Below are positions 17,638 to 26,147 of a DNA stretch of 64,000 nucleotides, one piece after another. Under the pieces are notes generated by a model that saw nothing but the letters and a program-made list of their open reading frames with translations, was not told where the DNA came from and ran no database searches. The DNA lies in NCBI GenBank assembly GCA_964468345.1, contig CAYXVZ010000022.1, positions 14,755-78,754 of the forward strand, given 5' to 3'. Every line of letters starts with the position of its first letter. The stretch's first letter is position 1. The position numbers and the translations under genes are program-made. This DNA comes from DALYLB01 sp964468345 (GTDB lineage: Bacteria; Acidobacteriota; Blastocatellia; RBC074).

Positions 17638-17796
17638 GCTTTAATAACCGGACTCACAGGCGCCCCTTCCGACCCGGCTGAGAGATTGAGGCACCGGAAC
17701 GAATAAATTATTCACTACAGCGCTTGAGAGAAAGGCCTTCGCCTCGAAGGTATCCGCGGCCGAACCGCTTTTTTCGCAAGCCGGAAGAAAGACGAC
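17638..17796 (+). promoter_or_regulatory. Structured 5' leader with terminator-like hairpin
   Basis: The predicted leader contains GGCGCC...GGCTGAGAGA (17665-17690), which recalls the 5' half of a TPP riboswitch, but the second conserved half (CTGATCTGGATAAT-like) is not present. It also has a perfect 6-bp hairpin CCTTCG-CCT-CGAAGG (17736-17750), and GCGG-N5-CCGC followed by six T (17756-17774), which looks like a short intrinsic terminator. A Shine-Dalgarno-like GGAAGAAAG comes just before the start codon. The layout (promoter, folded RNA, terminator-like stem, gene) fits an attenuator or an unnamed riboswitch. The ligand is unknown. Confidence 0.4.
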
Positions 17797-18621
17797 ATGT
17801 CATCCCCACAAACCATCGGAATTCTCGCCGAAGCACGCTATCTAGAACAGAGCCAGCCGACCGGACTTATCAACGAACTTAAAAACCGAAATCATCGAAT
17901 CGAGCTGATCGATCCGCAGCGATCCTTTTATGTCATGGGAGACAACGCCTGGTTGAGCGGTCTCGATGGGATCGTGGCGCGCGGTCGAAGCTGGGGGCTT
18001 TTGGGGTTGCTCGGCTGGGCGGAAATCGCCGGCGTGAAGACGATCAACACGCGCGAGTCGATCGCTTCGGTCCACAATAAAGCGCAGATGTCGATTGCGT
18101 TCGCCTCGGCCGGACTGCCGATTCCCGAAAGTTACTTCGGCAGCGTTTCCCAACTGGCGCAGCAGATTCCCGCGGAAAAATATCCGATCATTCTCAAGCC
18201 GATTTTCGGCGACAACTCGCGCGGCCTGCTCGTGGTCGAGCGGCCGGAGGATCTGGCGAAAACGGATTGGCCCGAACCTGTGGCCCTCGCGCAACGGTAC
18301 TTTCAAACCGACGGCTATGATCTCAAGCTGTACGGCATCGGCGATGACATCTGGGCCGTGCGCAAGCCGTCGCCCTTCAATGCGCGCCAGAGCGGAGAGG
18401 CTTCGCGAGAGGGGCTGGCCGAAACGACGCCGCTTTTGACGGATCTGGGGCGCCGGTGCGGACAACTGTTTGGCCTCGATCTTTTCGGCGTCGATTGCAT
18501 CGAAACCTCGGAAGGCGTGCTGATCATCGAAATCAACGATTATCCCAACTATACGAATGTGCCCGATGCAAACGCCCGGCTGGCCGATTATGTCGAACGA
18601 AAAATCGCCTCGGCCCGCTAA
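17797..18621 (+). CDS. ATP-grasp protein 1 (RimK/ITPK-like)
   Basis: A 274-aa ATP-grasp enzyme. After a small N-terminal domain, INTRESIASVHNKAQM near residue 90 starts the ATP-grasp core. IILKPIFGDNSRG near 131 carries the ATP-binding lysine, and DLKLYGIGDDIWAVRKPSPF near 172 is a beta-strand pair. LFGVDCIE and IIEINDYPNYTNVPDA near 240 hold the Mg ligands (E-x-N). The KLYGIGDDIWAVRKPS segment and the N-x-[FY]-P-x-Y-x-x-V motif resemble inositol trisphosphate 5/6-kinase (ITPK) more than RimK (N-A-S-P-G), from recalled family sequences. A RimK-like ligase remains possible. This variant is the most diverged of the four paralogues: it has Asn in place of the Gly of P-G-[FY]. First gene after the leader. 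Confidence 0.8.
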   Translation: MSSPQTIGILAEARYLEQSQPTGLINELKNRNHRIELIDPQRSFYVMGDNAWLSGLDGIVARGRSWGLLGLLGWAEIAGVKTINTRESIASVHNKAQMSIAFASAGLPIPESYFGSVSQLAQQIPAEKYPIILKPIFGDNSRGLLVVERPEDLAKTDWPEPVALAQRYFQTDGYDLKLYGIGDDIWAVRKPSPFNARQSGEASREGLAETTPLLTDLGRRCGQLFGLDLFGVDCIETSEGVLIIEINDYPNYTNVPDANARLADYVERKIASAR

Positions 18622-18653
18622 ATTGGAGCAATCGACTTTGGGACAACGCTTTG

Positions 18654-18718
18654 ACCACGGAGAAACGCGCGTAATCGCGCCAGTTGGATGTTCTTCGTGC
18701 TCTTCGTTTCTTCGTGGT
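18654..18718. repeat. CCACGAAG hairpin repeat, degenerate copy
   Basis: A diverged copy of the CCACGAAGAAACG family within the 130-bp gap between ATP-grasp genes 1 and 2. The left flank ACTTTGGGACAACGCTTTGA matches the 147-bp element; the right arm TCTTCGTGCTCTTCGTTTCT is well kept, but the left arm is eroded. Confidence 0.7.
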
Positions 18719-18750
18719 TGATTCTGTTCCTGCTTGCTCTGGACACCCAT

Positions 18751-19542
18751 ATGAAAATCGGCCTCATCACCAAGCGTGAAAAAGCGACCAAGTCCGGCTC
18801 CGTTATGCAGGAGGCGGTCGAGCACCTGCAAGGGCAGGGCGTTGTTTTCGAAACGATCTATCCCGAAGACGATGCCATCGATATTGCCGGCGTGCGCAAC
18901 GATTGCGATCTGTACCTGCTCAAATCCGGCACCGAAGCTGCGCTCGCACTGGCGGGCATTCTCGACGCGGCCGGCGCGCGCATTCTCAATCCTTATCCAA
19001 GCGTCGTCGCTATGCGCGACAAGATCGTCTCGACCCGCATGCTGGCAAACGCGGGCGTGCCGCTGCCGGAAACCTGGATCGCCGTGAAATCCGAACAACT
19101 CGCGGGGCCATTGAGCCGGGGGCCGATTGTCGTCAAACCTTTTTGGGCGGCTTCGCAGGGGCGAGGCGTCCAGATCATCGAATCCGAAACGCAACTGGCC
19201 GGCGTGGAAAACACCGAAGGCGTTATTTTCGCGCAGCGGTACAACAAGCCGGACGGACGGGATTACAAGCTGTATGTCATCGGCGAACAGGTTTTCGGCG
19301 TTCGCCGCGTCTGGCCGCCCAAGACGCTGGAAGACAAACTCGGCGAAGCCTTCGAGGTCGATGAGGGAATGCGAGAGATCGCGCTTCGCTGCGGCCGCGC
19401 CTTTGGCGTGGGCCTTTACGGGGTGGACCTGATCACGAGTCAGGGCGCGCCTTTCGTTGTCGATATCAATACCTTTCCCGGCTTCAAAGGCGTTCCCGGC
19501 GCCGGGAAGCTGCTGGCAGATTATATTTTCGCATCGAGGTGA
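18751..19542 (+). CDS. ATP-grasp protein 2 (RimK/ITPK-like)
   Basis: A 263-aa ATP-grasp protein. N-terminal MKIGLITKREKATKSG starts the preATP-grasp domain; CDLYLLKSGTEAALALAGIL near 50 is shared with genes 3 and 4. IVVKPFWAASQGRGVQII near 128 has the nucleotide-binding Lys and Gly-rich loop. DYKLYVIGEQVFGVRRVWPP near 171 aligns with the ITPK 'KV-VVGES-x-VV-RPS' segment. YGVDLI and VVDINTFPGFKGVPGAGKL near 230-250 give the Mg-binding D-x-N and the FPG-x-x-GVP signature. Start at ATG 18751, because upstream in-frame sequence is the repeat. It ends 4 bp before gene 3. Substrate unknown; an inositol-phosphate or peptide/amino-acid substrate are the candidates. Confidence 0.82.
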   Translation: MKIGLITKREKATKSGSVMQEAVEHLQGQGVVFETIYPEDDAIDIAGVRNDCDLYLLKSGTEAALALAGILDAAGARILNPYPSVVAMRDKIVSTRMLANAGVPLPETWIAVKSEQLAGPLSRGPIVVKPFWAASQGRGVQIIESETQLAGVENTEGVIFAQRYNKPDGRDYKLYVIGEQVFGVRRVWPPKTLEDKLGEAFEVDEGMREIALRCGRAFGVGLYGVDLITSQGAPFVVDINTFPGFKGVPGAGKLLADYIFASR

Positions 19543-19546
19543 ATGA

Positions 19547-20362
19547 ATGAAACTGCACTTTATGATTGTCCGCCGCGTCCCGCCCGTGCCGAGTCCGGTG
19601 CTGGTCGAATGTTATGACATTCTGCGCAGCCGGGGATATACCGTCACGGAAGACATCGCCGAAGAAATCCTGCAACGGTCTGATGTGAAGACCGTGGATG
19701 CGGACCTCTATATATTGAAATCCCATACGGAATTGTCGCTGGCGCTCGCCGGGGTGCTCTTTACGCAGGGCGCGAACATGCTCAATCCGTATCAATCCTG
19801 CTCGCTCATTCAAAGCAAAATCATCACATCGAAACTGCTGCGCCAGGCCGGCATTCCCGCGCCCGACAGCTGGGTGACGAACGATCTGAGCCTGGCCAAA
19901 TCCCTGCTCGAAAAACATCCGTTGATCATCAAGCCGCATATGGGGCATCGCGGCGCGGGCGTCCACTTGTGCAAAACGCCGGAGGACATCGACAAGATTC
20001 CCGAGCCCGTTACGCCGATGATCATTCAGGAGGCCATTCCCGGGCCGGGCGAAGATCTCAAGATCTATTGCGTCGGCGATCACGTCGAAGGCGTGCGCAA
20101 GCAGTTTTCGGAATCCAGCTTTTCTGTGGCGGGCCGCCATGGTGAGATCACCGAGGAAGTTCGCCGCCTCTCGCAAAAGGTCGGCGAAGTCTGCGGCCTC
20201 GGCCTGTACGGCCTCGATATCATCGAAAGCGATCGCGGCCCTTATGTGGTCGATGTGAACTACTTCCCCGGTTATAAGGGCGTGCCCAATGCCGCCGGCA
20301 TGATCGCGGATTACATCGATCAATATGCGCAGGGCAAGGTGACATTGCGTCCGCCGGTCTAG
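19547..20362 (+). CDS. ATP-grasp protein 3 (RimK/ITPK-like)
   Basis: A 271-aa ATP-grasp protein with the best match to the ITPK C-terminal signature among the four: VVDVNYFPGYKGVPN near residue 238, where the D-x-N residues would bind magnesium. LYILKSHTELSLALAGVLF near 50 is the shared N-terminal element. LIIKPHMGHRGAGVHLCK near 125 is the ATP-binding lysine and Gly-rich loop; HMGHRGAGVHL has histidines at positions reminiscent of the ITPK 'KP-x-VAHG' segment. IQEAIPGPGEDLKIYCVGDH near 165 and YGLDIIE near 224 complete the core. It follows gene 2 by 4 bp, so it is in the same operon. Next comes a 38-bp palindrome and the MFS gene. Confidence 0.82.
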   Translation: MKLHFMIVRRVPPVPSPVLVECYDILRSRGYTVTEDIAEEILQRSDVKTVDADLYILKSHTELSLALAGVLFTQGANMLNPYQSCSLIQSKIITSKLLRQAGIPAPDSWVTNDLSLAKSLLEKHPLIIKPHMGHRGAGVHLCKTPEDIDKIPEPVTPMIIQEAIPGPGEDLKIYCVGDHVEGVRKQFSESSFSVAGRHGEITEEVRRLSQKVGEVCGLGLYGLDIIESDRGPYVVDVNYFPGYKGVPNAAGMIADYIDQYAQGKVTLRPPV

Positions 20363-20367
20363 GCGTT

Positions 20368-20405
20368 GTCATATAGGTCCTATAAGACTTATAAGACCTT
20401 ATGAC
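20368..20405 (+). promoter_or_regulatory. Palindrome spanning the MFS start codon
   Basis: GTCATATAGGTCCTATAAG and CTTATAAGACCTTATGAC (20368-20386 and 20388-20405) form an 18-bp imperfect palindrome. It contains the ATG of the MFS gene at 20401. No Shine-Dalgarno lies upstream, so the hairpin could hide the start codon or be an operator for a dimeric regulator. Confidence 0.5.
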
Positions 20406-21573
20406 CTATTCATCTTTATATGCCATTCTCGCCGAGGGATTTCTCTCGCGGTTGAGTTTTGGCATCATCAGTTTCGTATTGCCGCTCTTTGCCTATCGGA
20501 AACTGGGATTGAGCCTGACGGAAACGGGAATTCTGTTCTCGCTCAATCTCGTCGCCGAACAGCTCTTCAAGCCGCTGATGGGCTGGGTCGCGGATCGGGT
20601 CGGCTTGAAGCGCACGTTCACGGTGGCGATCGCGCTTCGCAGCCTCGTGGCCTTGCTGCTTTGTTTTGCCGGGGCTGCCTGGCAGGTGTATACGATCCGA
20701 TTGTTGCACGGTTTTTCCGAATCCCTGCGGGACCCGTCCGTCAGCGCGCTGATTGCGGAAAATGCCGATGCAAAGCGAATGGCTTCGTCCTTCGCCTGGT
20801 ATAACACGGCCAAGCAATCCGCCGGCGCGCTGGGAAAAGCATTTGGCGGCCTGTTGCTGGGTCTGTTTTCGGAAAATTACTGGCAGGTGTTTGCCGTTGC
20901 ATTCGGCTTGTCCTTCTTCCCCCTCTTCGTCGTTGCCCGCTTCGTAAAAGAACCGACCCGCCATCATCACGATCCCCAGCAGAACCCGGACGCACAAGAG
21001 AATCCGGGAGAAAAAAAATCCGTTATTCTGCCGGTTGCCGTACTCGGATTTTTGATCGCTTGCACAGCGCAGATGATCAATAACCTGTTTCCGGTGCTTG
21101 CAACGGAACATGCCAAATTGACGACCGCGCAAGCCGGATCGATCTATCTGGTGTCGGTGGTGGCGGTCGTTTTCGCGGGGCCATTGTTCGGCTGGATCTC
21201 GGATCATGTCAGCCAGCGGCTGGTGCTGACGGTGCGGGGCATTGCGAATACGTTTTCGTCCTGCGTCTTCTATTTTTTTCCATCGTTTTGGGGATTGGCA
21301 TCGGGCAGCGTGGCGGATGCGATGGGAAAAGCCGCCTTTCGCCCCGCGTGGGGGGCATTGATGGCGCAGATTTCCAGTTATGACCGCCGCCGCCGCGCGC
21401 GCGTGATGAGTTATCTGAGTCTGGGCGAAGGCTTGGGAGAAACCGCGGGACCGATTCTGGGCGGGTTTTTATGGAATACCTGGGGCATCGGAGTGATGTT
21501 GGCCGTGCGGGTCGGCCTTGCGGTACTCGGGGAGATTTACGCCGTGAAAATGGCGCGCGATCGGAAAGACTAG
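20401..21573 (+). CDS. MFS transporter
   Basis: A 390-aa major facilitator superfamily protein with twelve predicted membrane segments. GWVADRVGLKRT near residue 61 is the loop 2-3 signature (G-x-x-x-D-R-x-G-R/K-K/R) and GWISDHVSQRL near 265 is its counterpart in the second half. SESLRDPSVSALIAENADAK near 112 lies after TM4. GKAAFRPAWGALMAQISSYD near 308 and AVRVGLAVLGEIYAVKMARD at the end are closely matched in the MFS part of the 26148-29354 fusion, so the two are paralogues. It lies in the ATP-grasp cluster and probably exports or imports the substrate or product of these enzymes. Substrate not predictable. Confidence 0.88.
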   Translation: MTYSSLYAILAEGFLSRLSFGIISFVLPLFAYRKLGLSLTETGILFSLNLVAEQLFKPLMGWVADRVGLKRTFTVAIALRSLVALLLCFAGAAWQVYTIRLLHGFSESLRDPSVSALIAENADAKRMASSFAWYNTAKQSAGALGKAFGGLLLGLFSENYWQVFAVAFGLSFFPLFVVARFVKEPTRHHHDPQQNPDAQENPGEKKSVILPVAVLGFLIACTAQMINNLFPVLATEHAKLTTAQAGSIYLVSVVAVVFAGPLFGWISDHVSQRLVLTVRGIANTFSSCVFYFFPSFWGLASGSVADAMGKAAFRPAWGALMAQISSYDRRRRARVMSYLSLGEGLGETAGPILGGFLWNTWGIGVMLAVRVGLAVLGEIYAVKMARDRKD

Positions 21574-21584
21574 AAGGGTTGTCG

Positions 21585-23375
21585 GTGTTGAGCAGTGAGA
21601 GCGGAAAAAACGGGCTTTTCATCTGGGCATGCGCGGGTGTCCTGATCGCCATTACCATCCTCGGCAATCCATACCGATATCATCAATACAATAGCGGCCG
21701 GTATTTGGTGCTGTCTTATCGAAGCCTGGATTCGAGCCTGTTTCGCAACGACTCCGTTGTCGATTCGCTCAGCCGGTATCGAAGCCTTTTTTATGAGCAG
21801 ATTGGCCGGGTGCACGGCCTGTTCGGCGGATCGGTCGAAACTCTTGAAACAACGATCACGATTCTTTACGGGGTGTTTCGAGGCTTGACCGTGGTCGCCC
21901 TTTTGTTGCTGGTGCAGGCGGGTCTGGCGGGATCGCCACGCGAAGACCGGCAGACGTTATTGTGGAGTTTTGTCCTGATGGCCGGTTGGGCCTGCTATCC
22001 GAAAACCGCCTTTGTCGGCGGGATCGGGCTGAATCTGCCGACCCTGTCTCATCAGGAGATCGTCTTTGCGATGGGGCTCTTCGCCCTCTGGTTTTTGTTG
22101 CGGGGGCGCGCCTTGCTGTTCTGGGCCTTGCTGGCGGCCGCGGTCTTTGTTCACTCTCTGGTCGCGCTGCAGCTCGGAATGTGCGCGGCGCCGCTTTTTT
22201 GGGAAAGGCGCGGGGATCGACGCTTCTGGCTGGGCGGCCTTTTGTTCGGTCTCAGTTTTCTGGCGTATTACTTCTTGATGGCGCCGCCGCTGCTGGGGAG
22301 CGACGAGGGAAAGGTCTTCCTTTTGGCTGAACAGGGAAGCGGCCATATATCGCTTTTCAATTACCGGGCTCCGCACTGGTTTGCCGCAATCGGAATGCTC
22401 GTTCTGGCTGCCCTGGCCTGGGTTCAATTCAACCGTGCATCCCGGCCGCAGTCGGTTTTGTTGAAAATGGCGGCTACCGGCGCGGCCTTCGGCATCGCCA
22501 TTTCCGCAATCGCGGTTCAAACGCATTCGGTCAAACTGGCCCTGTTTCAGCCGTTGCGCTTTTTTTACTGGGTCAGTTTCATTTGCGCATTCCTGGTGAT
22601 ACTCAATGCCGTTTGCGCGATGCGGACTTCGCAAGTCGCGGGGATCCTATTGCTTGCTCCCATTGCGCTTGTCACGCTCGAATCCCAGCTCTTTCATCCG
22701 TTTCTCGCGCTGGCCATTGCCTTTTTGCTGGGGCGCCTGATCCTGCTGGGATTTTCGAAATCTTCACAGGAAATATATGAATCCATTGCCCGCATTGGCA
22801 TCGGAGTAATGGCTATGGTGATCCCGTTGGGTTGGTGGTTTGGAACGAGGCAGCCGATCGAAACGCTGCGCGCGCCGAAACTGGTCCTGCCCGCGCTCGC
22901 CTGCTTTGCCGTGCTCGTCCCGCTTTCTCGGCGGCCGGTCTGGCATCCGATCGCGGCGGCCGTGGTTTTCGTGTTTTGCATGATTGCGGGCAACGTGCAG
23001 AGCCAGCGTTTTTTCGCGGAACGATATGATGCGGACTGGGAATCCGTCAGCCGCTGGTGCCGAAATCATACACAGCCGGCCGACCGATTTCTGACGCCGC
23101 CTGAAAAACCGAACTTTCGGAGCCTGTCCCTGCGTACTACGCTGAGCGAGCGCATCACTCAGCTTTCCTGGGTCGACCCGCCGGAATACCTGCGAAACGC
23201 CGCGGCCGCGGACAGGGCCGCAACAGGCTATGGGCAGAGCGCTTGTGATCTCGAATTTCTGCTGCCGCTCGCCCGCGAATGGCATTGTGACTATGTTATC
23301 ACCCGGGGGCCATTGCCAGAGAGAATCGTCCCCCGTTACCGGGCAGGACCCTATGCTGTGGTCGGCGTGCAATAA
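21585..23375 (+). CDS. Polytopic membrane protein with C-terminal soluble domain
   Basis: Protein of about 596 aa with ten to twelve hydrophobic helices (for example VAFLLLVQAGL-type segment near residue 100, ALLFWALLAAAVFVHSLVAL near 180) and a soluble tail of about 110 aa (WESVSRWCRNHTQPADRFLT, then FRSLSLRTTLSERI). I do not recognise it firmly; the tail recalls DUF6798-type membrane proteins. The start is taken as GTG 21585, 12 bp after the MFS stop and preceded by AGAAGGG; the TTG codons at 21579 and 21588 are alternatives. It sits between the MFS and the fourth ATP-grasp gene, on the same strand, so it probably belongs to the same pathway. Confidence 0.7.
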   Translation: MLSSESGKNGLFIWACAGVLIAITILGNPYRYHQYNSGRYLVLSYRSLDSSLFRNDSVVDSLSRYRSLFYEQIGRVHGLFGGSVETLETTITILYGVFRGLTVVALLLLVQAGLAGSPREDRQTLLWSFVLMAGWACYPKTAFVGGIGLNLPTLSHQEIVFAMGLFALWFLLRGRALLFWALLAAAVFVHSLVALQLGMCAAPLFWERRGDRRFWLGGLLFGLSFLAYYFLMAPPLLGSDEGKVFLLAEQGSGHISLFNYRAPHWFAAIGMLVLAALAWVQFNRASRPQSVLLKMAATGAAFGIAISAIAVQTHSVKLALFQPLRFFYWVSFICAFLVILNAVCAMRTSQVAGILLLAPIALVTLESQLFHPFLALAIAFLLGRLILLGFSKSSQEIYESIARIGIGVMAMVIPLGWWFGTRQPIETLRAPKLVLPALACFAVLVPLSRRPVWHPIAAAVVFVFCMIAGNVQSQRFFAERYDADWESVSRWCRNHTQPADRFLTPPEKPNFRSLSLRTTLSERITQLSWVDPPEYLRNAAAADRAATGYGQSACDLEFLLPLAREWHCDYVITRGPLPERIVPRYRAGPYAVVGVQ

Positions 23376-23429
23376 GCGTGTTATTCTAGGCCTAATCTGC
23401 CCCATACTACTGAATGTCAGGAGCCACGC

Positions 23430-24275
23430 ATGAAAATCTGTTTTCTTATGGAACCGCCGCGCAGTTCAACTTCCGTCACGTATGAAGTCCTCAATGGGCT
23501 CAAAAACAGCGGAGCCGAGGTCGAGGTCGTCACCGAACGAAGCGGCCTGATTGACCTGCAGAATTTCACGTTCGATTACGATGTCTATTTATTCAAGTCC
23601 CATTCGCCGCTGGCCGAGTCGCTGGCGGCCGCGGCGCACTTTCGCGGGGCCCGATTGATGAACGAATACCCGGCCACCATGAAGGTTCGGGATAAGGTGC
23701 TCACCTGCACGATGTTGCTGCAGGCCGGCATTCCGACGCCGCGGACCTTTGTCACGGATTCAATTGAAACTTTGCGGCCGGTCGTGCGTGAAATGCCAAT
23801 TGTGGTCAAACCCTATCGCGGTCGCCGCGGGCAGGGAATTGAAGTCTGCATGAATGAAGCGGCTTTCGATGAACTGATCAAGCGCCGCGGCGCGGACGCC
23901 GGTCAGGACGATGACGATGGCGGCGAAGACGGAACCGCCCTGGGAGATCGATTGATTTTCGCCCAGGAGTACGAAGAGCACGAACCCTTCGACTATAAAG
24001 CATATGCGATCGGCGATTATGTTTATGCCATCAAGCGCGTCTTTCCCGCCACCACCAAGGAAGAAAAGCTCGGCACGCCGGTCGGCGACGACCCGGAACT
24101 TGAAGATCTCGTCCGACGTTGTGGTACATTATTCGGCCTGCAGCTTTACGGCGTCGATCTCGTCAAAACCCCCAAAGGCTATTCGGTTATTGAGGTCAAT
24201 TGCTTTCCCGGATTCAAAGGCGTTCCGCAGGGAGGCGAAAGAATTTCAAAATTCATTCTGGAACACGCAAAATAA
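23430..24275 (+). CDS. ATP-grasp protein 4 (RimK/ITPK-like)
   Basis: A 281-aa ATP-grasp protein, paralogous to the three at 17797-20362. It has DVYLFKSHSPLAESLAAAAH near 51, IVVKPYRGRRGQGIEVCM near 126, and an acidic insertion AGQDDDDGGEDGT near 156 not seen in the others. Then come DYKAYAIGDYVYAIKRVFPA near 190, YGVDLVKTPKGYSVIEVNCF and FPGFKGVPQGG near 247-265. The E-V-N residues would ligate magnesium. A good SD, AGGAG, lies 7 nt before the ATG. The phytase gene follows 246 bp later, after a small double palindrome (GACCGGTC at 24372 and 24386). Function is unproven; see gene 3. Confidence 0.82.
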   Translation: MKICFLMEPPRSSTSVTYEVLNGLKNSGAEVEVVTERSGLIDLQNFTFDYDVYLFKSHSPLAESLAAAAHFRGARLMNEYPATMKVRDKVLTCTMLLQAGIPTPRTFVTDSIETLRPVVREMPIVVKPYRGRRGQGIEVCMNEAAFDELIKRRGADAGQDDDDGGEDGTALGDRLIFAQEYEEHEPFDYKAYAIGDYVYAIKRVFPATTKEEKLGTPVGDDPELEDLVRRCGTLFGLQLYGVDLVKTPKGYSVIEVNCFPGFKGVPQGGERISKFILEHAK

Positions 24276-24521
24276 GAGGCAACAGCGATAAGTCGCCCCA
24301 CATCTGAGAGACTGCTTTTTTGCGTTGCGGTAATCATTTTGCTGTTCAGGCTAAGAAAGGACTGGCGGAAGGACCGGTCGATAGAGACCGGTCAACACTA
24401 CACCAAATACCCCCCTGGCTCGTTTGCCCCTCACTGATGCCCTTTTGTACAGAACGGAAATGGGGCCTGACAATACGAGACCTTGGCAGGCTGGAGAAAA
24501 TTATTGGAGGAATGATTCTTT

Positions 24522-25904
24522 ATGCGATCGGGACTGGGATCTATAAAATTTGCCTTGATGATGTGTATCGTCGCGATATTCGGCTTTGCGTTGGTTGCTC
24601 AAACCGCTTCCGCAAAATTCGCTTTTTTTGATATCAACGACGGCACCACAAAACAAAAAGACAAGTCAAAGTCCAAAGAGAAAAAGGACGACGATGACGA
24701 CGATGATGATGATGACGATGACGATGATGACGATGATGACAAGGCCAGGGATCAGGAAAAGGAACTGAAGAAGCGGGAGAAGGAAGAGAAGAAACGCGCC
24801 GAAAAGGCGATGAAAAGCAAAGACAAGTCCGATTCGGAAGCCGCTCCCGCCATGGCCATGACGGCTGAGCAAAAGAGCGAGTCGAAAGCAGAATCGAAAA
24901 AATCGAGCTCGAAAAAGGTAGAAGGTCCCCTGACGATGGCCGATTCGATGGAGACGGTCAATGCCACGGTCGAAACCGACCCGGTTCCGAGCGGGGGCGA
25001 TGCGGCCGATGATCCGGCCATCTGGATCAACAAGGCGGATCCTTCCCAGAGCACCATTATCGGTTCCGACAAGCAGGGCGGCCTGGCCGTCTATGACCTT
25101 TCCGGCAAGCAATTGCAATATCTGCCGGATGGATTGATGGATAACGTCGATCTCCGGGATGGTTTTTCCCTGGGTGGCGAAAAGGTCGCCATCGTCACCG
25201 CCAGCAATCGCAAGGACAACAGCATTGCCATTTATAAGGTCAATGCCAAGACCCGCCTTCTCGAACCCGCCGCCGCGCGAAACATCAAACACGGCATCAC
25301 GATCTATGGCAACTGCATGTACAGCAGCGCCAAGACCGGGAAAACCTATTATTTCGGCACCAGCAAGTCGGGCGATGTGGAACAATTCGAATTGTTCGAC
25401 AACGGCGGCAAGGTCGATGCGAAGAGCGTTCGCCGCTTCAAGGTCGGCACGGTTGTCGAGGGCTGTGTGGCGGATGATGAGCAGGGACAATTTTACGTCG
25501 CCGAAGAAGCGGTCGGCATCTGGAAATACGGCGCGGAGCCCGATGCGGGCACCAATCGCACCCAGGTCGACAAGACCGGTTCCGGCGGCAACCTGGTGGC
25601 CGACGTTGAAGGCCTGGCCATCGCCTATGGCCCCGACGGCAAAGGCTATCTGTTCGTGTCGAGCCAGGGCAATTATTCTTATGTCGTGTATCGCCGCGAA
25701 GGCAACAACGAATTCGTCAAGAAATTCCGCATCGGAAACGGAAGCGCGATCGATGGCGCGGAAGAGACGGATGGTCTCGATGTGACTTCGGCCAATCTGG
25801 GACCGGCTTTCCCGAACGGCGTGCTGGTCGTGCAGGATGGTTTCAATGACAAGGGCAACCAGAACTTCAAGCTCGTTCCCTTGCAGGCGATCATCAAGCC
25901 CTAG
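24522..25904 (+). CDS. Secreted beta-propeller phytase with poly-Asp tract
   Basis: Predicted secreted phytase of the beta-propeller (BPP, PF02333) class, which removes phosphate from phytate in a calcium-dependent way. Residues 1-31 are a signal peptide (hydrophobic MMCIVAIFGFALVA; cut after TASA). Residues 56-73 are eighteen consecutive aspartates, followed by a Lys/Glu-rich linker to about 125. The propeller starts at AADDPAIWINKADPS near 160, the D-D-P-A-x-W signature, then GSDKQGGLAVYDLSGK, DGLMDNVDLRDGF, an acidic DDEQGQFYVAEEAVGIW, and a C-terminal DGLDVTSANLG. Length 460 aa; the domain itself is about 330. GGAGG lies 13 nt before the ATG. Next to ITPK-like ATP-grasp genes, hence a suspected inositol-phosphate context. 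Confidence 0.88.
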   Translation: MRSGLGSIKFALMMCIVAIFGFALVAQTASAKFAFFDINDGTTKQKDKSKSKEKKDDDDDDDDDDDDDDDDDDKARDQEKELKKREKEEKKRAEKAMKSKDKSDSEAAPAMAMTAEQKSESKAESKKSSSKKVEGPLTMADSMETVNATVETDPVPSGGDAADDPAIWINKADPSQSTIIGSDKQGGLAVYDLSGKQLQYLPDGLMDNVDLRDGFSLGGEKVAIVTASNRKDNSIAIYKVNAKTRLLEPAAARNIKHGITIYGNCMYSSAKTGKTYYFGTSKSGDVEQFELFDNGGKVDAKSVRRFKVGTVVEGCVADDEQGQFYVAEEAVGIWKYGAEPDAGTNRTQVDKTGSGGNLVADVEGLAIAYGPDGKGYLFVSSQGNYSYVVYRREGNNEFVKKFRIGNGSAIDGAEETDGLDVTSANLGPAFPNGVLVVQDGFNDKGNQNFKLVPLQAIIKP

Positions 25905-25933
25905 CGATAACTCGTTTTGAAATGAATCCGAGA

Positions 25934-25962
25934 ATGCCTGAAGGTGAAAAGCCTTCAGGCAT
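25934..25962 (+). terminator. Candidate terminator after the phytase gene
   Basis: A perfect 11-bp stem, ATGCCTGAAGG / CCTTCAGGCAT, with a 7-nt loop, 30 bp after the phytase stop. The T tract after it is weak, so termination could be partial. The remaining gap to the start at 26148 shows no gene. Confidence 0.55.
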
Positions 25963-26147
25963 CTCTGTGTTCGCCACCGATGTTTTCTCAAGTAGCCATA
26001 GAGAAGTGCGTTACTCCGAAGCTTCCGCCGAAGAGGAAACGATCCGCAATCGCTGAAAGAAATAGGCGAAGAAGCATCAACCAAGGACTCCCTGCGTGAA
26101 GTTTGGCGGGAAATTCGATAATAGGGAACATAAAGGGGATAGGATCA

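Noticed and set aside
17665..17720. A TPP riboswitch in the leader of the first ATP-grasp gene
   Set aside because: GGCTGAGA and a GGCGCC-like stem are present, but the second conserved half (CTGATCTGGATAAT-type) is missing and the gene has no thiamine link. It is reported only as an unnamed structured leader.
24372..24393. GACCGGTC twice as an operator between ATP-grasp 4 and the phytase gene
   Set aside because: Two 8-bp self-palindromes 14 bp apart are suggestive, but too short to claim a regulator site without other copies.
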